64,000 nucleotides of DNA, from positions 434,001 through 498,000 of the forward strand of contig NZ_VCNC01000002.1 in the NCBI RefSeq assembly GCF_006210265.1, in the 5' to 3' direction. Source of the DNA: Desulfovibrio sp. UCD-KL4C (GTDB taxonomy: Bacteria > Desulfobacterota > Desulfovibrionia > Desulfovibrionales > Desulfovibrionaceae). The notes beneath the pieces were generated by a model. It saw nothing but the letters and a program-made list of their open reading frames with translations, ran no database searches and was not told the DNA's origin. Each line of letters begins with the position of its first letter. Position 1 is the first letter of the stretch. Shown one piece after another: positions 26,744-36,048 of this stretch. A program made the position numbers and the translations under genes.

Positions 26744-27742
26744 ATGAAAAATTTAAACTCCGAACAAGACTTTCTAGCAATTATCGACAAATACTTTCCA
26801 CCTGTAAACGGACATGTAACTTTAGGACGTGGAGACGATTGCTCCATTTTGCAAACTAACGGTAAACTTTGCATAAGCAAGGATCTCTTTCTAGAAGATG
26901 TCCATTTCCGTCGTTCTTACTTCTCACCAGCAGACATCGGTTACAAAGCTCTTGCTGTAAATATAAGCGATATTGCTGCAATGGGAGGAGTTCCTGAAGG
27001 ATTTGCCTTAGGCCTCATTATACCTCCTGAACTAGATGAAAATTATTGGGACACACTCCTAAAAGAAATGGCAAAGCTGGCAAACAGTCACGGGCTTATT
27101 CTTGCCGGAGGCGATCTATGCAAAGGTCCATCACTAGGTATATCCGTTACTGTATGGGGTTCTCCTTATCAGGACCAAAAACTTTCATCAAAATCTAAAG
27201 GTAATTTTTTAACCCGTGGCAATGCTGAACCTGGTGATGTCCTTTTCATACATGGCTCACTGGGCCTTGCACGCACGGGGATGCAACTTCTTGAACGAAA
27301 CGACATAATAATCGCCGACAAAAGCCCTGCAAGCATACAGGCTCATTTACGGCCAAATATAAAAATTGAAGTCGGCACCGCTCTTTCAACTTATCCTGCC
27401 GTAAAGGGTTTAATGGATTTATCTGATGGGCTAGCTTGTGACCTGCCTCGCTTTATCGATTGCTGCGAAACAGCATTTGGAGCTGAAATTTCTTTAACTG
27501 GAAAAATTCTGCATGATGAAGTTATAAATTTTGCTGAGTCAGAAGGTATATTGCCGGAAGAACAAGCTTTCTTAGGTGGAGAAGATTACGCCCTATTCGG
27601 AGCTGCGTCGGCTGATAAGTTTCAAGAAATAGCGGAGAACATCGCAGGAATACTCCCTATAGGCGTGCTAACGGAAAAGGCTGAAATTTTACTGAACGGT
27701 AAAAAATATTGCCAAAAAGGATTTGACCATTTTTCTGATTAA
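26744..27742 (+). CDS. thiL: Thiamine-monophosphate kinase
   Basis: ThiL phosphorylates thiamine phosphate to thiamine diphosphate. The 332-residue protein has the family blocks GRGDDCSIL, SKDLFLEDVHFRR, NISDIAAMGGVPEGF, LAGGDLCKGP and the C-terminal LGGEDYALFG. Length is normal. No thiamine riboswitch was seen upstream, and it shares a transcript with the helicase gene. Confidence 0.93.
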   Translation: MKNLNSEQDFLAIIDKYFPPVNGHVTLGRGDDCSILQTNGKLCISKDLFLEDVHFRRSYFSPADIGYKALAVNISDIAAMGGVPEGFALGLIIPPELDENYWDTLLKEMAKLANSHGLILAGGDLCKGPSLGISVTVWGSPYQDQKLSSKSKGNFLTRGNAEPGDVLFIHGSLGLARTGMQLLERNDIIIADKSPASIQAHLRPNIKIEVGTALSTYPAVKGLMDLSDGLACDLPRFIDCCETAFGAEISLTGKILHDEVINFAESEGILPEEQAFLGGEDYALFGAASADKFQEIAENIAGILPIGVLTEKAEILLNGKKYCQKGFDHFSD

Positions 27743-27866
27743 CTGTTATTTTTATAAAAATTCGACAGATATTTTGTTCTTCTAATCTCTTATCAATTAA
27801 ATATTTAGGTAAATTTTAAATACATTTTAAATAATTCAAGAAACCAAGGAGTTGTGAGGACCGAAT

Positions 27867-28253
27867 ATGGATACTGAACTGAAAATAATCGGCTTTATAA
27901 AATCTGGTTTTAAAGAAAGAAAAGAAACACCTAAGCAGGGAACCGAAGGCGGAATTGAAGCCGTTATTCAAATTAAAGAAGAATTTTCTGAAGCAATGGA
28001 CGGGCTAAAACCTGGCATGAAAATTGTGTTGCTTACATGGCTGCATGAAGCAGGCAGAGATTATCTGAAAGTTCATCCGCGTGGGATTAAATCAAATCCG
28101 AAACGTGGAGTTTTCTCTACGCGCTCCCCTGATCGCCCAAATCCAATAGGCCTTCACCCTGTAACCATCAGCAGTATAAATGGACTTGAAATCAAAGTTC
28201 ATCCGCTTGAAGCAATTGATGGAACGCCTCTGCTGGACATAAAAATTTCATAA
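27867..28253 (+). CDS. TsaA/TrmO-type tRNA t6A37 N6-methyltransferase
   Basis: A 128-residue protein with the TsaA-like beta-barrel: the IGFIKSGF start, the FSTRSPDRPNPIGLHPV signature near residue 85, and DGTPLLDIK at the end. TrmO methylates t6A37 of tRNA-Thr in E. coli, whereas short TsaA proteins like this one are less well characterised. It lacks the C-terminal extension of E. coli TrmO. A CAAGGAG ribosome site lies upstream of the ATG. Confidence 0.78.
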   Translation: MDTELKIIGFIKSGFKERKETPKQGTEGGIEAVIQIKEEFSEAMDGLKPGMKIVLLTWLHEAGRDYLKVHPRGIKSNPKRGVFSTRSPDRPNPIGLHPVTISSINGLEIKVHPLEAIDGTPLLDIKIS

Positions 28254-28275
28254 AAAAACTACACACTGCTCTTCC

Positions 28276-28301
28276 CGCGGGGCCTATTGACCGACCCCGC
28301 G
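28276..28301 (-). terminator. GC-rich hairpin downstream of infA and trmO-like gene
   Basis: CGCGGGG (28276-28282) pairs with CCCCGCG (28295-28301). On the minus strand an outer CACAC/GTGTG pairing and a T7 run follow after a bulge, so it could end infA transcription. It is not a textbook terminator. Confidence 0.4.
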
Positions 28302-28312
28302 TGTGGAAAGAA

Positions 28313-28359
28313 TTTAGCGTGATATTAACCGCTAAAACCTACCAAATAAAATTTAGCGG
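28313..28359 (-). promoter_or_regulatory. alternative hairpins at the 3' end of infA
   Basis: Three copies of the heptamer TTTAGCG or its complement (28313-28319, 28330-28336, 28352-28358) allow two mutually exclusive hairpins. One of them includes the infA stop codon (28353-28355). Function unknown. Confidence 0.4.
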
Positions 28360-28571
28360 GGACGATAAGTAATTCTGCCACGAGTCAAGTCATATGGAGA
28401 AAGTTCAACTGTGACTTTATCACCGGGCATAACTCTGATACGAAATTTACGCATCTTTCCAGAAATATGTGCCAAAACGACGTGACCATTTTCAAGCTCG
28501 ACTTTAAACATAGCATTAGGGAGAGCTTCCTCAACGGTTCCATTAACTGCAATTCCTTCTTCTTTTGCCAA
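28353..28571 (-). CDS. infA: Translation initiation factor IF-1
   Basis: IF-1 is the essential 72-residue OB-fold factor bound at the ribosomal A site during initiation. The sequence [20 protein letters not shown] and the [22 protein letters not shown] core are typical. The start codon is TTG at 28569-28571; no ATG is available in the right place. The ribosome site GAGAG is modest. A terminator for the upstream RRM gene lies just before it, so infA is probably transcribed separately. Confidence 0.95.
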   Translation of the reverse strand: MAKEEGIAVNGTVEEALPNAMFKVELENGHVVLAHISGKMRKFRIRVMPGDKVTVELSPYDLTRGRITYRPR

Positions 28572-28604
28572 AATAATCTCTCGATTTTTAAAAATTGAAT
28601 TAGA

Positions 28605-28638
28605 AAAGCCTGCTAACGCTTAAGCGACAGCAGGCTTT
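28605..28638 (-). terminator. terminator of the RRM protein gene
   Basis: AAAGCCTGCT (28605-28614) pairs with AGCAGGCTTT (28629-28638), and the loop contains a further GCTTAAGC palindrome. On the minus strand it is followed by T residues. Confidence 0.8.
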
Positions 28639-28754
28639 ATTTGATATTCCCGATATCGGAAATTTATAACAAGACTGTCTTTAGGTATAATTTGAATTGA
28701 TGAAACGCTAAAATCTCATCAGCCCAAAGGGGCTCTATACCAAATCGGAACGAA

Positions 28755-29021
28755 TTACCAGCGTTTTGGACGCTCTTCCCGTGGGCGGGCTTCATTTACT
28801 TTAAGGTTACGTCCACCAAAATCTACTCCATCAAGAGATTCAATCGCTTTCAATGCGCCCTGATCCTCCATTTCAACGAAACCAAAACCACGAGGACGGC
28901 CTGTTTCACGATCAGTAATCAACTTAACAGAAATAACTTCACCAAACTCTTCAAAAGCAACTTTGACATCTTCTTCGGAAGAACTCCAAGGAAGATTACC
29001 CACGTAAATGTTTTTAGACAT
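28755..29021 (-). CDS. RRM-type RNA-binding protein
   Basis: An 88-residue single RRM protein with RNP2 IYVGNLPW (residues 5-12) and RNP1 RGFGFVEM (about 44-51), followed by a short Arg/Pro-rich tail. Such small RRM proteins occur in cyanobacteria and deltaproteobacteria and are often cold-induced (family knowledge). It is likely monocistronic. An ATTATA box lies upstream on this strand (29106-29111), but without a convincing -35. Confidence 0.9.
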   Translation of the reverse strand: MSKNIYVGNLPWSSSEEDVKVAFEEFGEVISVKLITDRETGRPRGFGFVEMEDQGALKAIESLDGVDFGGRNLKVNEARPREERPKRW

Positions 29022-29235
29022 CTCTCAAAACTCCATAAAACGTTGCATCTTTAAACACTAGACCAGACAGCCTTCCCGATTCAGTATGCTCGATCCGACC
29101 CACTGATTATAGTCTTTGGAACCTACCAAGACATGAAATCAATTCAACTAAATACCTATAAAAACAATCTATGATATTATGCTGAAATCTGGCATCCTCA
29201 TTATGCCCTTATACCATCCTAGCAAAAAAAGCAAT

Positions 29236-29280
29236 AGCCCACATAAAAAAGACGACCAAGTCATCCTTTTCATGTGGGCT
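29236..29280 (-). terminator. terminator after ilvC
   Basis: AGCCCACAT (29236-29244) and ATGTGGGCT (29272-29280) form a perfect outer stem with a mostly paired inner part. The minus strand continues into a T run. It ends the ilvBNC transcript. Confidence 0.88.
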
Positions 29281-29300
29281 AAATATAATAATCTAAAAAA

Positions 29301-30296
29301 CTAAGCTATTTTTTTAAGCCAGCTCATCATCTTACGAAGATCAGCACCGACTGTTTCAACCTGATGTTCTGCGTTAATACGACGCATTGCGTTCAAATGA
29401 GCTTTTCCAGACATATTTTCTACGATGAATTCTTTAGCGAACTCACCCTGCTGAATTTCAGAAAGGATTTTCTTCATTTCTTTACGGCTTTCAGCGTTGA
29501 TAACTCTTGGCCCACGAGTTAAATCGCCATATTCAGCGGTATCACTGATTGAATAACGCATGTTGGATAGACCACCTTCATAAATAAGGTCGACGGTCAA
29601 TTTAAGTTCATGCAGACATTCAAAATATGCCATTTCAGGCTGGTATCCAGCTTCAACCAGAGTGTCAAAACCGGCTTTGATAAGTTCACTTACACCACCG
29701 CAAAGAACAGCCTGTTCACCGAAAAGGTCAGTTTCTGTTTCTTCACGGAAACTTGTTTCGATAACACCGGAACGTGTAGCGCCGATACCTTTTGCATAAG
29801 CAAGAGCGAGATCGAGAGCTTTACCGGAAACATTCTGATGAACTGCAACCAAAGAAGGAACTGCTCCGCCTTCAGTGAAAGTACGACGAACAAGATGACC
29901 TGGTCCCTTTGGAGCAATCATGATTACATCATTATCTGCATTAGGAACAATCTGGTCAAAGTGAATATTGAAACCATGACCGAAAGCAAGAATATCACCA
30001 GACTTAAGGTTTGGAAGAATATCACTTTTGTAAACTGCAGCCTGAACCTGATCAGGTAGAAGAATCATGATGATATCTGCAGCGGCTGCAGCTTCTGCTG
30101 CGCTTACAGGCTCGAAGCCGTGTTCTTTAGCGAGGTCGTAGTTACGGCCTCCGGGACGCTGTCCAACAACAACCTTAACACCAGAATCGCGTAGATTTTG
30201 AGCGTGAGCATGACCCTGGCTACCATAACCGATGATAGCTACGGTTTTGTCTTTCAAAAGTCCCAAATCTGCATCTTTTTCATAATAAACTTTCAT
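29301..30296 (-). CDS. ilvC: Ketol-acid reductoisomerase, class I
   Basis: IlvC converts acetolactate or acetohydroxybutyrate to the dihydroxy acid with NADPH and Mg2+. From the ATG at 30296 the protein has 331 residues, the class I length. It shows [17 protein letters not shown] for NADPH and the C-terminal [16 protein letters not shown] metal-site block. An upstream in-frame start at 30329 would add 11 residues, but AGGAG lies right before the inner ATG. It follows ilvB and ilvN. Confidence 0.95.
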   Translation of the reverse strand: MKVYYEKDADLGLLKDKTVAIIGYGSQGHAHAQNLRDSGVKVVVGQRPGGRNYDLAKEHGFEPVSAAEAAAAADIIMILLPDQVQAAVYKSDILPNLKSGDILAFGHGFNIHFDQIVPNADNDVIMIAPKGPGHLVRRTFTEGGAVPSLVAVHQNVSGKALDLALAYAKGIGATRSGVIETSFREETETDLFGEQAVLCGGVSELIKAGFDTLVEAGYQPEMAYFECLHELKLTVDLIYEGGLSNMRYSISDTAEYGDLTRGPRVINAESRKEMKKILSEIQQGEFAKEFIVENMSGKAHLNAMRRINAEHQVETVGADLRKMMSWLKKIA

Positions 30297-30346
30297 TATT
30301 TTCTCCTGATTTTCACTTTCATCGGACACGAAAACATTATATTTTT

Positions 30347-30380
30347 CCGACAGATTAAAATATTAATTAAAATTTGTCGG
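30347..30380 (-). promoter_or_regulatory. hairpin in the ilvN-ilvC gap
   Basis: CCGACAGATT (30347-30356) and AATTTGTCGG (30371-30380) can pair with one mismatch. On the minus strand a short AAAAATA stretch follows rather than T. It may tune ilvC expression or protect mRNA. Confidence 0.4.
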
Positions 30381-30416
30381 GAGGCTTTCAATGCCGAAAA
30401 TTTGATTGAAATTTGA

Positions 30417-30899
30417 TTAGTTTTGCAATGCTCGTTTCATTGCAACAGTACCTGTGCGGGCAATTTCCTTAATACCGAATCTAGCCAGCAAATTGATCAA
30501 AGCCTCAATTTTACCATGGTCACCAGTAACTTCAATGGTCAACTCGTCAATGCTGACATCAATTACTTTACACCTAAAAATATCTACAATACGTAGAATT
30601 TCAGCTCGCTTAGCATCTTCAGCATTAATCTTAATAATAACCATTTCTCTCTCAACAGCTTTAAGCTCTGTGAGATCGACAACCTTAATAACCGTAACCA
30701 ATTTTCGCAGCTGTTTAACAATCTGCTCAATAATCTGTTCATCACCTATAGTCGTTATGGTCATCAGCGATACGCCCTCTTCCAAAGTAGGAGCAACATT
30801 AAGGGATTCAATATTGAACCCGCGTCCGCTGAACAAACCTACAACTCTGGAAAGAACCCCGGGCTCATTTTCAACCATGACGGATAGAGTATGTCTCAT
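30417..30899 (-). CDS. ilvN: Acetolactate synthase small (regulatory) subunit
   Basis: The regulatory subunit gives valine feedback control to acetolactate synthase. The 160-residue protein starts with an ACT domain (MRHTLSVMVENEPGVLSRVVGLFSGRGFNIESL) and has the C-terminal IlvH/IlvN domain. GGAGG precedes the ATG. It begins 12 bases after the ilvB stop codon. Confidence 0.93.
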   Translation of the reverse strand: MRHTLSVMVENEPGVLSRVVGLFSGRGFNIESLNVAPTLEEGVSLMTITTIGDEQIIEQIVKQLRKLVTVIKVVDLTELKAVEREMVIIKINAEDAKRAEILRIVDIFRCKVIDVSIDELTIEVTGDHGKIEALINLLARFGIKEIARTGTVAMKRALQN

Positions 30900-30911
30900 T
30901 ATTCCATCCTC

Positions 30912-32603
30912 CTAAACGAGTAACATGTCGGATAAAGATGCCCCGGCAGGAACCATAGGATAAACATTCTCCTCTGGATCAACCCGAACATCGATAATAC
31001 AGACCTTAGGGAGGGCAAAAGCCTCCGTAAGTACCGGTGTGACATCTTTCTCTTCGGTTACTCTAAACCCGACAGCTCCGTAAGCTTCAGCTAATTTTAC
31101 AAAATCAGGCTGAGCATCCATACAGGTTTCACAATAATTACGTTTATAAAATAATTCCTGCCACTGACGAACCATACCAAGATAACCGTTATTTAAAATA
31201 ACAATCTTTACCGGAAGATTATTGCAGACAGCCGTCATCAATTCCTGAATATTCATCTGAATAGAACCGTCACCGGCAATATTCACAACAAGCCTGTCAG
31301 GAAAAGCCATTTGAGCCCCGATGGCAGCAGGAAGTCCATACCCCATCGTACCCAAACCGCCTGATGAAAGAAAAGATTTTGACTTTTTAAATTTATAGAA
31401 CTGAGCAGCCCACATCTGATTCTGACCGACCTCAGTAGCTATAATCGCGTCCCCGTTGCTGATTTCGTAAACTTTTTCAACAACATATTGAGGCTTAATA
31501 AACTTACTACCTTTATTATAGCGTAAAGGATGAACCTCAGACCATTGCTTAACTTGCTGTACCCATACAGCATGAGAATCTTCGGAATAATTTTGTTCGA
31601 GAGTCGGCTCAATTACATCTTTCAAGGCAGATAATGCACTTTTGCAATCGGCAACAAGAGGCACATGGACAGCTACATTCTTTTGAATTGAAGTAGGATC
31701 AATATCAATATGAACGAGAGTAGCTTTAGCAGCAAAGGTATCTACTTTTCCAGTCACACGGTCATCGAACCTCGCTCCGATTGCCAGAACGAGGTCCGCA
31801 TTATTTATGGCCATGTTTGCGGCATAGGTGCCATGCATTCCAAGCATCCCAAGCCATAATGGATCATTGCCGGGAAAGGCTCCAAGCCCCATGAGAGTGG
31901 CAGTCACCGGAATATTCAGGTTCTTGGCAAGCCAAGTAAGTTCTTCTTCAGCACCTGCACTAACAACCCCGCCGCCAGCATAAATGACAGGCCTTTCGGC
32001 ATTCGCAATAAGCTCGGCAACTTTTTTAATCTGCCGGATATGAGGCGACAGATTAGGTTGATAACTTCGCAGAGACACATCTTCAGGCCAGATAAATTCC
32101 GTCTTGGCTTGCATAAGATCTTTCGGCAGATCAACAACTACAGGCCCCGGCCTTCCTGAACGAGCAAGATAAAAAGCCTGCCTTACGGTATAGGCTAATT
32201 CGTTAATATCTTTGACCAGATAGTTATGCTTAGTACATGGTCGTGTAATTCCGACAATATCAACTTCCTGGAAAGCATCATTACCTATTAAAGGCGTCGG
32301 AACCTGTCCTGTAAAAATAACTACTGGAATTGAATCCATATATGCAGTTGCAATACCGGTAACAGCGTTTGTTGCTCCTGGACCTGATGTAACCAGACTT
32401 ACGCCAACGTTACCTGTTGCCCTGGCATAACCATCAGCAGAATGGACTGCCCCTTGTTCGTGCCTAACCAATATGTGCTTAAAAGGATAATTGGGAAGTT
32501 GATCATATATATCGATTATCGCGCCGCCGGGATAACCGAAAACAACTTCAACTCCCTCTTTTCTCAGACATTCAAGAAATATCTGAGCTCCGGTGAGCTC
32601 CAT
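30912..32603 (-). CDS. ilvB: Acetolactate synthase large (catalytic) subunit
   Basis: This thiamine-diphosphate enzyme makes acetolactate from two pyruvates, the first common step of branched-chain amino acid synthesis. Its 563 residues include the catalytic Glu in [18 protein letters not shown] (about 48), the FAD-binding middle domain and the ThDP motif [12 protein letters not shown] ... NN near residue 440. It forms an operon with ilvN and ilvC. No leader-peptide attenuator was seen upstream; the YdcH-like gene sits there instead. Confidence 0.95.
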   Translation of the reverse strand: MELTGAQIFLECLRKEGVEVVFGYPGGAIIDIYDQLPNYPFKHILVRHEQGAVHSADGYARATGNVGVSLVTSGPGATNAVTGIATAYMDSIPVVIFTGQVPTPLIGNDAFQEVDIVGITRPCTKHNYLVKDINELAYTVRQAFYLARSGRPGPVVVDLPKDLMQAKTEFIWPEDVSLRSYQPNLSPHIRQIKKVAELIANAERPVIYAGGGVVSAGAEEELTWLAKNLNIPVTATLMGLGAFPGNDPLWLGMLGMHGTYAANMAINNADLVLAIGARFDDRVTGKVDTFAAKATLVHIDIDPTSIQKNVAVHVPLVADCKSALSALKDVIEPTLEQNYSEDSHAVWVQQVKQWSEVHPLRYNKGSKFIKPQYVVEKVYEISNGDAIIATEVGQNQMWAAQFYKFKKSKSFLSSGGLGTMGYGLPAAIGAQMAFPDRLVVNIAGDGSIQMNIQELMTAVCNNLPVKIVILNNGYLGMVRQWQELFYKRNYCETCMDAQPDFVKLAEAYGAVGFRVTEEKDVTPVLTEAFALPKVCIIDVRVDPEENVYPMVPAGASLSDMLLV

Positions 32604-32615
32604 GGCTTCTCCCTA

Positions 32616-32834
32616 TTATTTGTATTTTTCAAGTAACAAATGCAACTTTGTTTTACCAGCCAACTTTTTCTTTTTAAGTTCTTTTAGTTCAAGAATTTCA
32701 GTTTCGTTTAGGAAGCCCTTTTTCTCAAATTTATCAATAATCTTTTTTAGCTCTTTATGCTGATCCCAAAGCCCGCTAATTTCCGCATCCTGACCAATTA
32801 GGGTTTTAATCAAATCGATGTCTTTAGCTTCCAT
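32616..32834 (-). CDS. YdcH/DUF465-family small coiled-coil protein
   Basis: A 72-residue, lysine- and glutamate-rich helical protein with the DUF465 pattern (LKKIIDKFEKKGFLNETEILELKELKKKKLAGKTKLHLLL). Function unknown. The ATG at 32834 follows AAGGAG. A longer in-frame start at 32861 has no such site. It lies 12 bases upstream of ilvB and is probably in the same transcript. Confidence 0.8.
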   Translation of the reverse strand: MEAKDIDLIKTLIGQDAEISGLWDQHKELKKIIDKFEKKGFLNETEILELKELKKKKLAGKTKLHLLLEKYK

Positions 32835-32935
32835 TTGAAACTCCTTTGCAGAGGTTTGCATTTCAGACGTCAGTGAAAAATTCCACCTGACGTGCTACAA
32901 CTTAGAACAAATACCAAAGCTCTATCACTCGAAAT

Positions 32936-33439
32936 TTATTTGGCTTTTTTGAAAAACTTAAGTTTAGCTTCAATCGCTTCAACTTTTTCAAGTTCAGGAT
33001 TACTGATTTCAAGAGTCTTTAAATGAGATTCAAGAACAGCTTTAAGCTCAACTTCAAACCTTGTTCTCTGTCGTTTAAGCTCGTTAATATCTTCATGAAT
33101 CTGAGCCAATCGATTATGGGCCTGCTGCAAAATTACTTCTGCTCTTGAATGGGCTTCGTTTATTATAAGCTCAGCTTCCTTTCTGGCAGTTGTTTTGAGG
33201 TCATCAATCATTCTTTGAGTTGTCATCAAAGTATCACGAAGAGTTTCTTCGCGCTGCCGAAACTCACCAATAGAAGTGTCACGCCGCTCAATCTTTTTCA
33301 CGAGTTGCTTTTTGTCATCGGCAATTATCCCAAGAACATCCGCAAGCTCACTCATAAGCTGATCTACTTCACTTTTCGAATACCCGAAAAGAGATTTAGA
33401 AAACTTTTTATTGAGCAAATCAATCTTTGAAAGGGTCAT
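32936..33439 (-). CDS. DivIVA-domain coiled-coil protein
   Basis: A 167-residue protein with the DivIVA N-terminal fold (KIDLLNKKFSKSLFGYSKSEVDQLMSELADVL) and a long coiled coil over most of the remaining length. DivIVA proteins recognise curved membrane in cell division or polar growth. In Gram-negative sulfate reducers the partner is not established. It directly follows YggT, itself linked to division loci in other bacteria. Confidence 0.87.
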   Translation of the reverse strand: MTLSKIDLLNKKFSKSLFGYSKSEVDQLMSELADVLGIIADDKKQLVKKIERRDTSIGEFRQREETLRDTLMTTQRMIDDLKTTARKEAELIINEAHSRAEVILQQAHNRLAQIHEDINELKRQRTRFEVELKAVLESHLKTLEISNPELEKVEAIEAKLKFFKKAK

Positions 33440-33455
33440 CAGTTACCTCCAGAAA

Positions 33456-33752
33456 CTACATTCCGAGTCCATATGCCAATCTTGTAAGATTGCCCACCAA
33501 GACAATATCAAGCATCTGAATAACTAGAAGAACCACAATGGGTGACAGATCAATCCCGCTGATATTAAGAAATGGGAGATACTGTCTGACCTTTGCAAAC
33601 ACAGGTTCAGTTACTCCGCGCAGAAAACGCACAACGGGATTGTAGGGATCTGGGTTCACCCAGGTGATAAGGGCAGAAATAATAACCACCCACATATAAA
33701 GATTAAGAACTATCGAAAGGACCTTAGCTACGGCAAGAATCACATAATCCAT
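33456..33752 (-). CDS. YggT family membrane protein
   Basis: A 98-residue protein with two hydrophobic segments (about 8-30 and 66-90) separated by the family motif SALITWVNPDPYNPVVRFLRGVTEPV. YggT proteins are small inner-membrane proteins implicated in osmotic stress or division in some bacteria; function is uncertain. It forms a unit with the DivIVA gene, 16 bases downstream. Confidence 0.88.
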   Translation of the reverse strand: MDYVILAVAKVLSIVLNLYMWVVIISALITWVNPDPYNPVVRFLRGVTEPVFAKVRQYLPFLNISGIDLSPIVVLLVIQMLDIVLVGNLTRLAYGLGM

Positions 33753-33825
33753 TTATTGTACTCCTAACAAACATAGAACGAAAAATTATTATATAGTTCC
33801 GTTCTTGATTACAAATTGTCACAGC

Positions 33826-33856
33826 AAGCCCTAAGAATCAACACTTTTTAGGGCTT
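33826..33856. terminator. hairpin between the HAD gene and yggT
   Basis: AAGCCCTAA (33826-33834) pairs perfectly with TTAGGGCTT (33848-33856). Neither side has a clean T tract, so termination is uncertain, but it sits where the upstream minus-strand cluster ends. Confidence 0.45.
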
Positions 33857-33919
33857 AATAACAAAATGTATTTATTATTTAAATTAGAATTCATTTACTC
33901 GAACTGATTTCTACTTGGA

Positions 33920-34594
33920 TCAAACATTCTTTTTTGATTTTTCAAGTGAATTTTTAAGAACCCAATAATCTGAAATATACAAAGAAGCATTCAGTTTAGG
34001 ACTGCAAAATGACCAAAATTCTACACCAGCCCTAGAAGCACAAGTTTCATCAACCCATGTATCTCCGATATACACGACATCTTTAGCTTTCATCCCCCAC
34101 TTATCTAAAATATAGTATACTCCATCAGGATGCGGCTTTGAATTAGGTAAAAGAGTAGATGTAACAGTAGGTGAAAAAAATTCATCAATATCTAAATTTT
34201 GCAAAACTGTAGATAGCGAATCAGTTCTATTCGTATTTACGGCCATACGGATATTATTATCTCTGAGCCATACAAGAAGTTCGCGAAGTCCGTCTTGTAT
34301 GTTTATATAAGACAAGGCTTCTTCCAGCTCTGGCAATTCTCTGAGTTCAAGGGCTTCCTGATAATTTTCTTCAGGCAGAATATGCTTTAACGATTCAAAA
34401 ACAGTATGAGCAAAAACATATTGCTCTTCGTCCTTATCCATAGCAGAAAGACCGAACCTACTCTTAAACCAGTTATAATACCACATATTAGACTCGAATG
34501 AACTAATCAGAACACCGTCACAATCAAAAATAACTCCCTTAATTTTTTTAATAACGTCGGGTGGAGTTATGTCGCTTAAATGTATCCCCTGCAT
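33920..34594 (-). CDS. HAD-family phosphatase (phosphoglycolate phosphatase-like)
   Basis: A 224-residue HAD hydrolase with the nucleophile motif FDCDGVL (D24, D26), motif II NTNRTDS, the lysine in NSKPHPDG and motif IV GDTWVDE. A helical cap lies between motifs I and II. Substrate unknown. It follows the 264-residue unknown gene by 17 bases and is likely co-transcribed with it. Confidence 0.85.
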   Translation of the reverse strand: MQGIHLSDITPPDVIKKIKGVIFDCDGVLISSFESNMWYYNWFKSRFGLSAMDKDEEQYVFAHTVFESLKHILPEENYQEALELRELPELEEALSYINIQDGLRELLVWLRDNNIRMAVNTNRTDSLSTVLQNLDIDEFFSPTVTSTLLPNSKPHPDGVYYILDKWGMKAKDVVYIGDTWVDETCASRAGVEFWSFCSPKLNASLYISDYWVLKNSLEKSKKNV

Positions 34595-34611
34595 GTATAA
34601 ATCCTCATTTA

Positions 34612-35406
34612 TTATTCATCAGGAGCTGCTAAAACTATAAGGAGTTCACGATCAAGCCACGGCTTTTCATCGGGTACACCTGAAAGTCCTAAAAGCTTCC
34701 AGACTTTATCTCTTACAACTGTTGCTTTCTCAGGCAAAACATCTTCACTTTCATAAAAATCAAGTTCCAAATCTCGCCAGAATGAAACGGCATCGATATC
34801 ACTTGTAACCAGTGCTGAATTTTCAGGTAAAAACTCAGCCATACTTTCGAGAACTTTCTGCCAAGGCAAAACTACCCTTGAACCGGTCTGAACCGGGGCA
34901 TTCGAAATTAAACCGCCAAGAGTTCTAATTTGATGATCAGTCGCATCATCTTCATCAAGCCCTAAGCTTTCACCAAATCCAGCCCACTTATCATTCAAGT
35001 TGTGCTCAATTTTAGCAAGCTCAAGATGTTTCTCTTCGTAAACGTATACCAAAGCCAATATTAATTGATTCTGAATAAGGTGAGTATCCGGTTCCTTGTC
35101 AGCAGGAGTTTCGCGAATAAGATTATTCAGCTCATTTTCAATTGCGGAAGACCTTTCACCGAATTGATCTTTTTCGTTGGAAACAGATGTAGACAGCATT
35201 TTCAACATTTTGCCGAGACTTTCACCGTAACTGACAAAATCCACTATCATTTTATGACAAACGTCAGCTGCAACTGGAAGATTCTCAGGTCTGAATGCAA
35301 GAATACCATTTTTCTGCGTCCTATCCACTCCAGGATCAAAAAGCAGCGCACCTTCAACCTTTTTAGTGATCAACTCTTCGTGCAACTGCGGGAAGTATAT
35401 CAACAT
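34612..35406 (-). CDS. Conserved-looking protein of unknown function
   Basis: A 264-residue, acidic, mostly helical cytosolic protein that I do not recognise. There is no signal peptide, membrane segment or clear catalytic motif. The middle (about 70-150) has coiled-coil character. Its codon use resembles its neighbours and it sits between a cysteine-rich unknown gene and a HAD phosphatase gene on the same strand, so it is probably a real gene. Confidence 0.7.
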   Translation of the reverse strand: MLIYFPQLHEELITKKVEGALLFDPGVDRTQKNGILAFRPENLPVAADVCHKMIVDFVSYGESLGKMLKMLSTSVSNEKDQFGERSSAIENELNNLIRETPADKEPDTHLIQNQLILALVYVYEEKHLELAKIEHNLNDKWAGFGESLGLDEDDATDHQIRTLGGLISNAPVQTGSRVVLPWQKVLESMAEFLPENSALVTSDIDAVSFWRDLELDFYESEDVLPEKATVVRDKVWKLLGLSGVPDEKPWLDRELLIVLAAPDE

Positions 35407-35473
35407 GTCAATTCTCCATAGGTTAAAGATGAAGCTTTAAAAAATTAAAACATAGGTTAAATTTTATTTAACC

Positions 35474-35854
35474 CTAAGATGAAATTTTTCCATCTAAATT
35501 CATGAAGTTATGACAAACACCTTCACAGTAAGGAAGTTCCAACAAACAGATATCTTCAAAACCATCAGAACACAAAGGGTATGTATCCTCCCCTTTAAAG
35601 GCAGCCTTATAGCATCCCCCCGTTGAGGCACGGTGTTCGGCAATTCTTACATTCCATAATTCTGCAGCAACTTCTGCACTCAACTTAAATATCTCGGCTT
35701 GCCGCAATAATTTATCATACTCATCCTCAAGCCCGGAAAGTACCTTGCATCGCCATTTATTATTGTAACCGGGGTTCAATAACTCATCATAAAGACATCT
35801 GCCTTTTTTATAAAAACGGCACAAATACCCCGGCATTCTGGAAATAATGGCCAA
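35474..35854 (-). CDS. Cysteine-rich protein of unknown function
   Basis: A 126-residue protein with eight cysteines: two near the N-terminus (YLCRFYKKGRC), then WRC, GGC and a C-terminal cluster (PLCSDGFEDIC, PYCEGVC). The spacing suggests a metal or Fe-S site, but I cannot place it in a family. The start is a TTG (35852-35854) preceded by AGGAG. It heads the minus-strand cluster with the 264-residue protein and the HAD phosphatase, divergent from tatA. Confidence 0.68.
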   Translation of the reverse strand: MAIISRMPGYLCRFYKKGRCLYDELLNPGYNNKWRCKVLSGLEDEYDKLLRQAEIFKLSAEVAAELWNVRIAEHRASTGGCYKAAFKGEDTYPLCSDGFEDICLLELPYCEGVCHNFMNLDGKISS

Positions 35855-35990
35855 AAGAAACTCCTGAGCAATAATTTAATTTCAGCATAATATACTATCA
35901 TGCTTCTCTAAAATACTATTTACCCATTTCAACTTTGTAAAGTCTAATAAAGACTGTTTTTACAAGAGCTTTCAATACTAAAAGTCATTC

Positions 35991-36019
35991 TTGACCTTAC
36001 TGCTTAGCACGTGTAAATG
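35991..36019 (+). promoter_or_regulatory. probable tatA promoter
   Basis: TTGACC (35991-35996) and TAAATG (36014-36019) are spaced by exactly 17 bases, about 30 bases upstream of the tatA start. Confidence 0.55.
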
Positions 36020-36048
36020 TTCAATACCGTCTAGCATTGGAGGAAAAA

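Noticed and set aside
28680-28700. TATAAT-like box on the + strand near 28687
   Set aside because: No gene starts downstream on the + strand, so it is probably chance in AT-rich DNA.
29610-30059. 149-codon ORF on the + strand
   Set aside because: It is antisense to the ilvC gene, which has clear KARI motifs. The ORF is cysteine- and phenylalanine-rich noise.
30454-30915. 153-codon ORF on the + strand
   Set aside because: It is antisense to ilvN and serine/isoleucine-rich, as typical shadows are.
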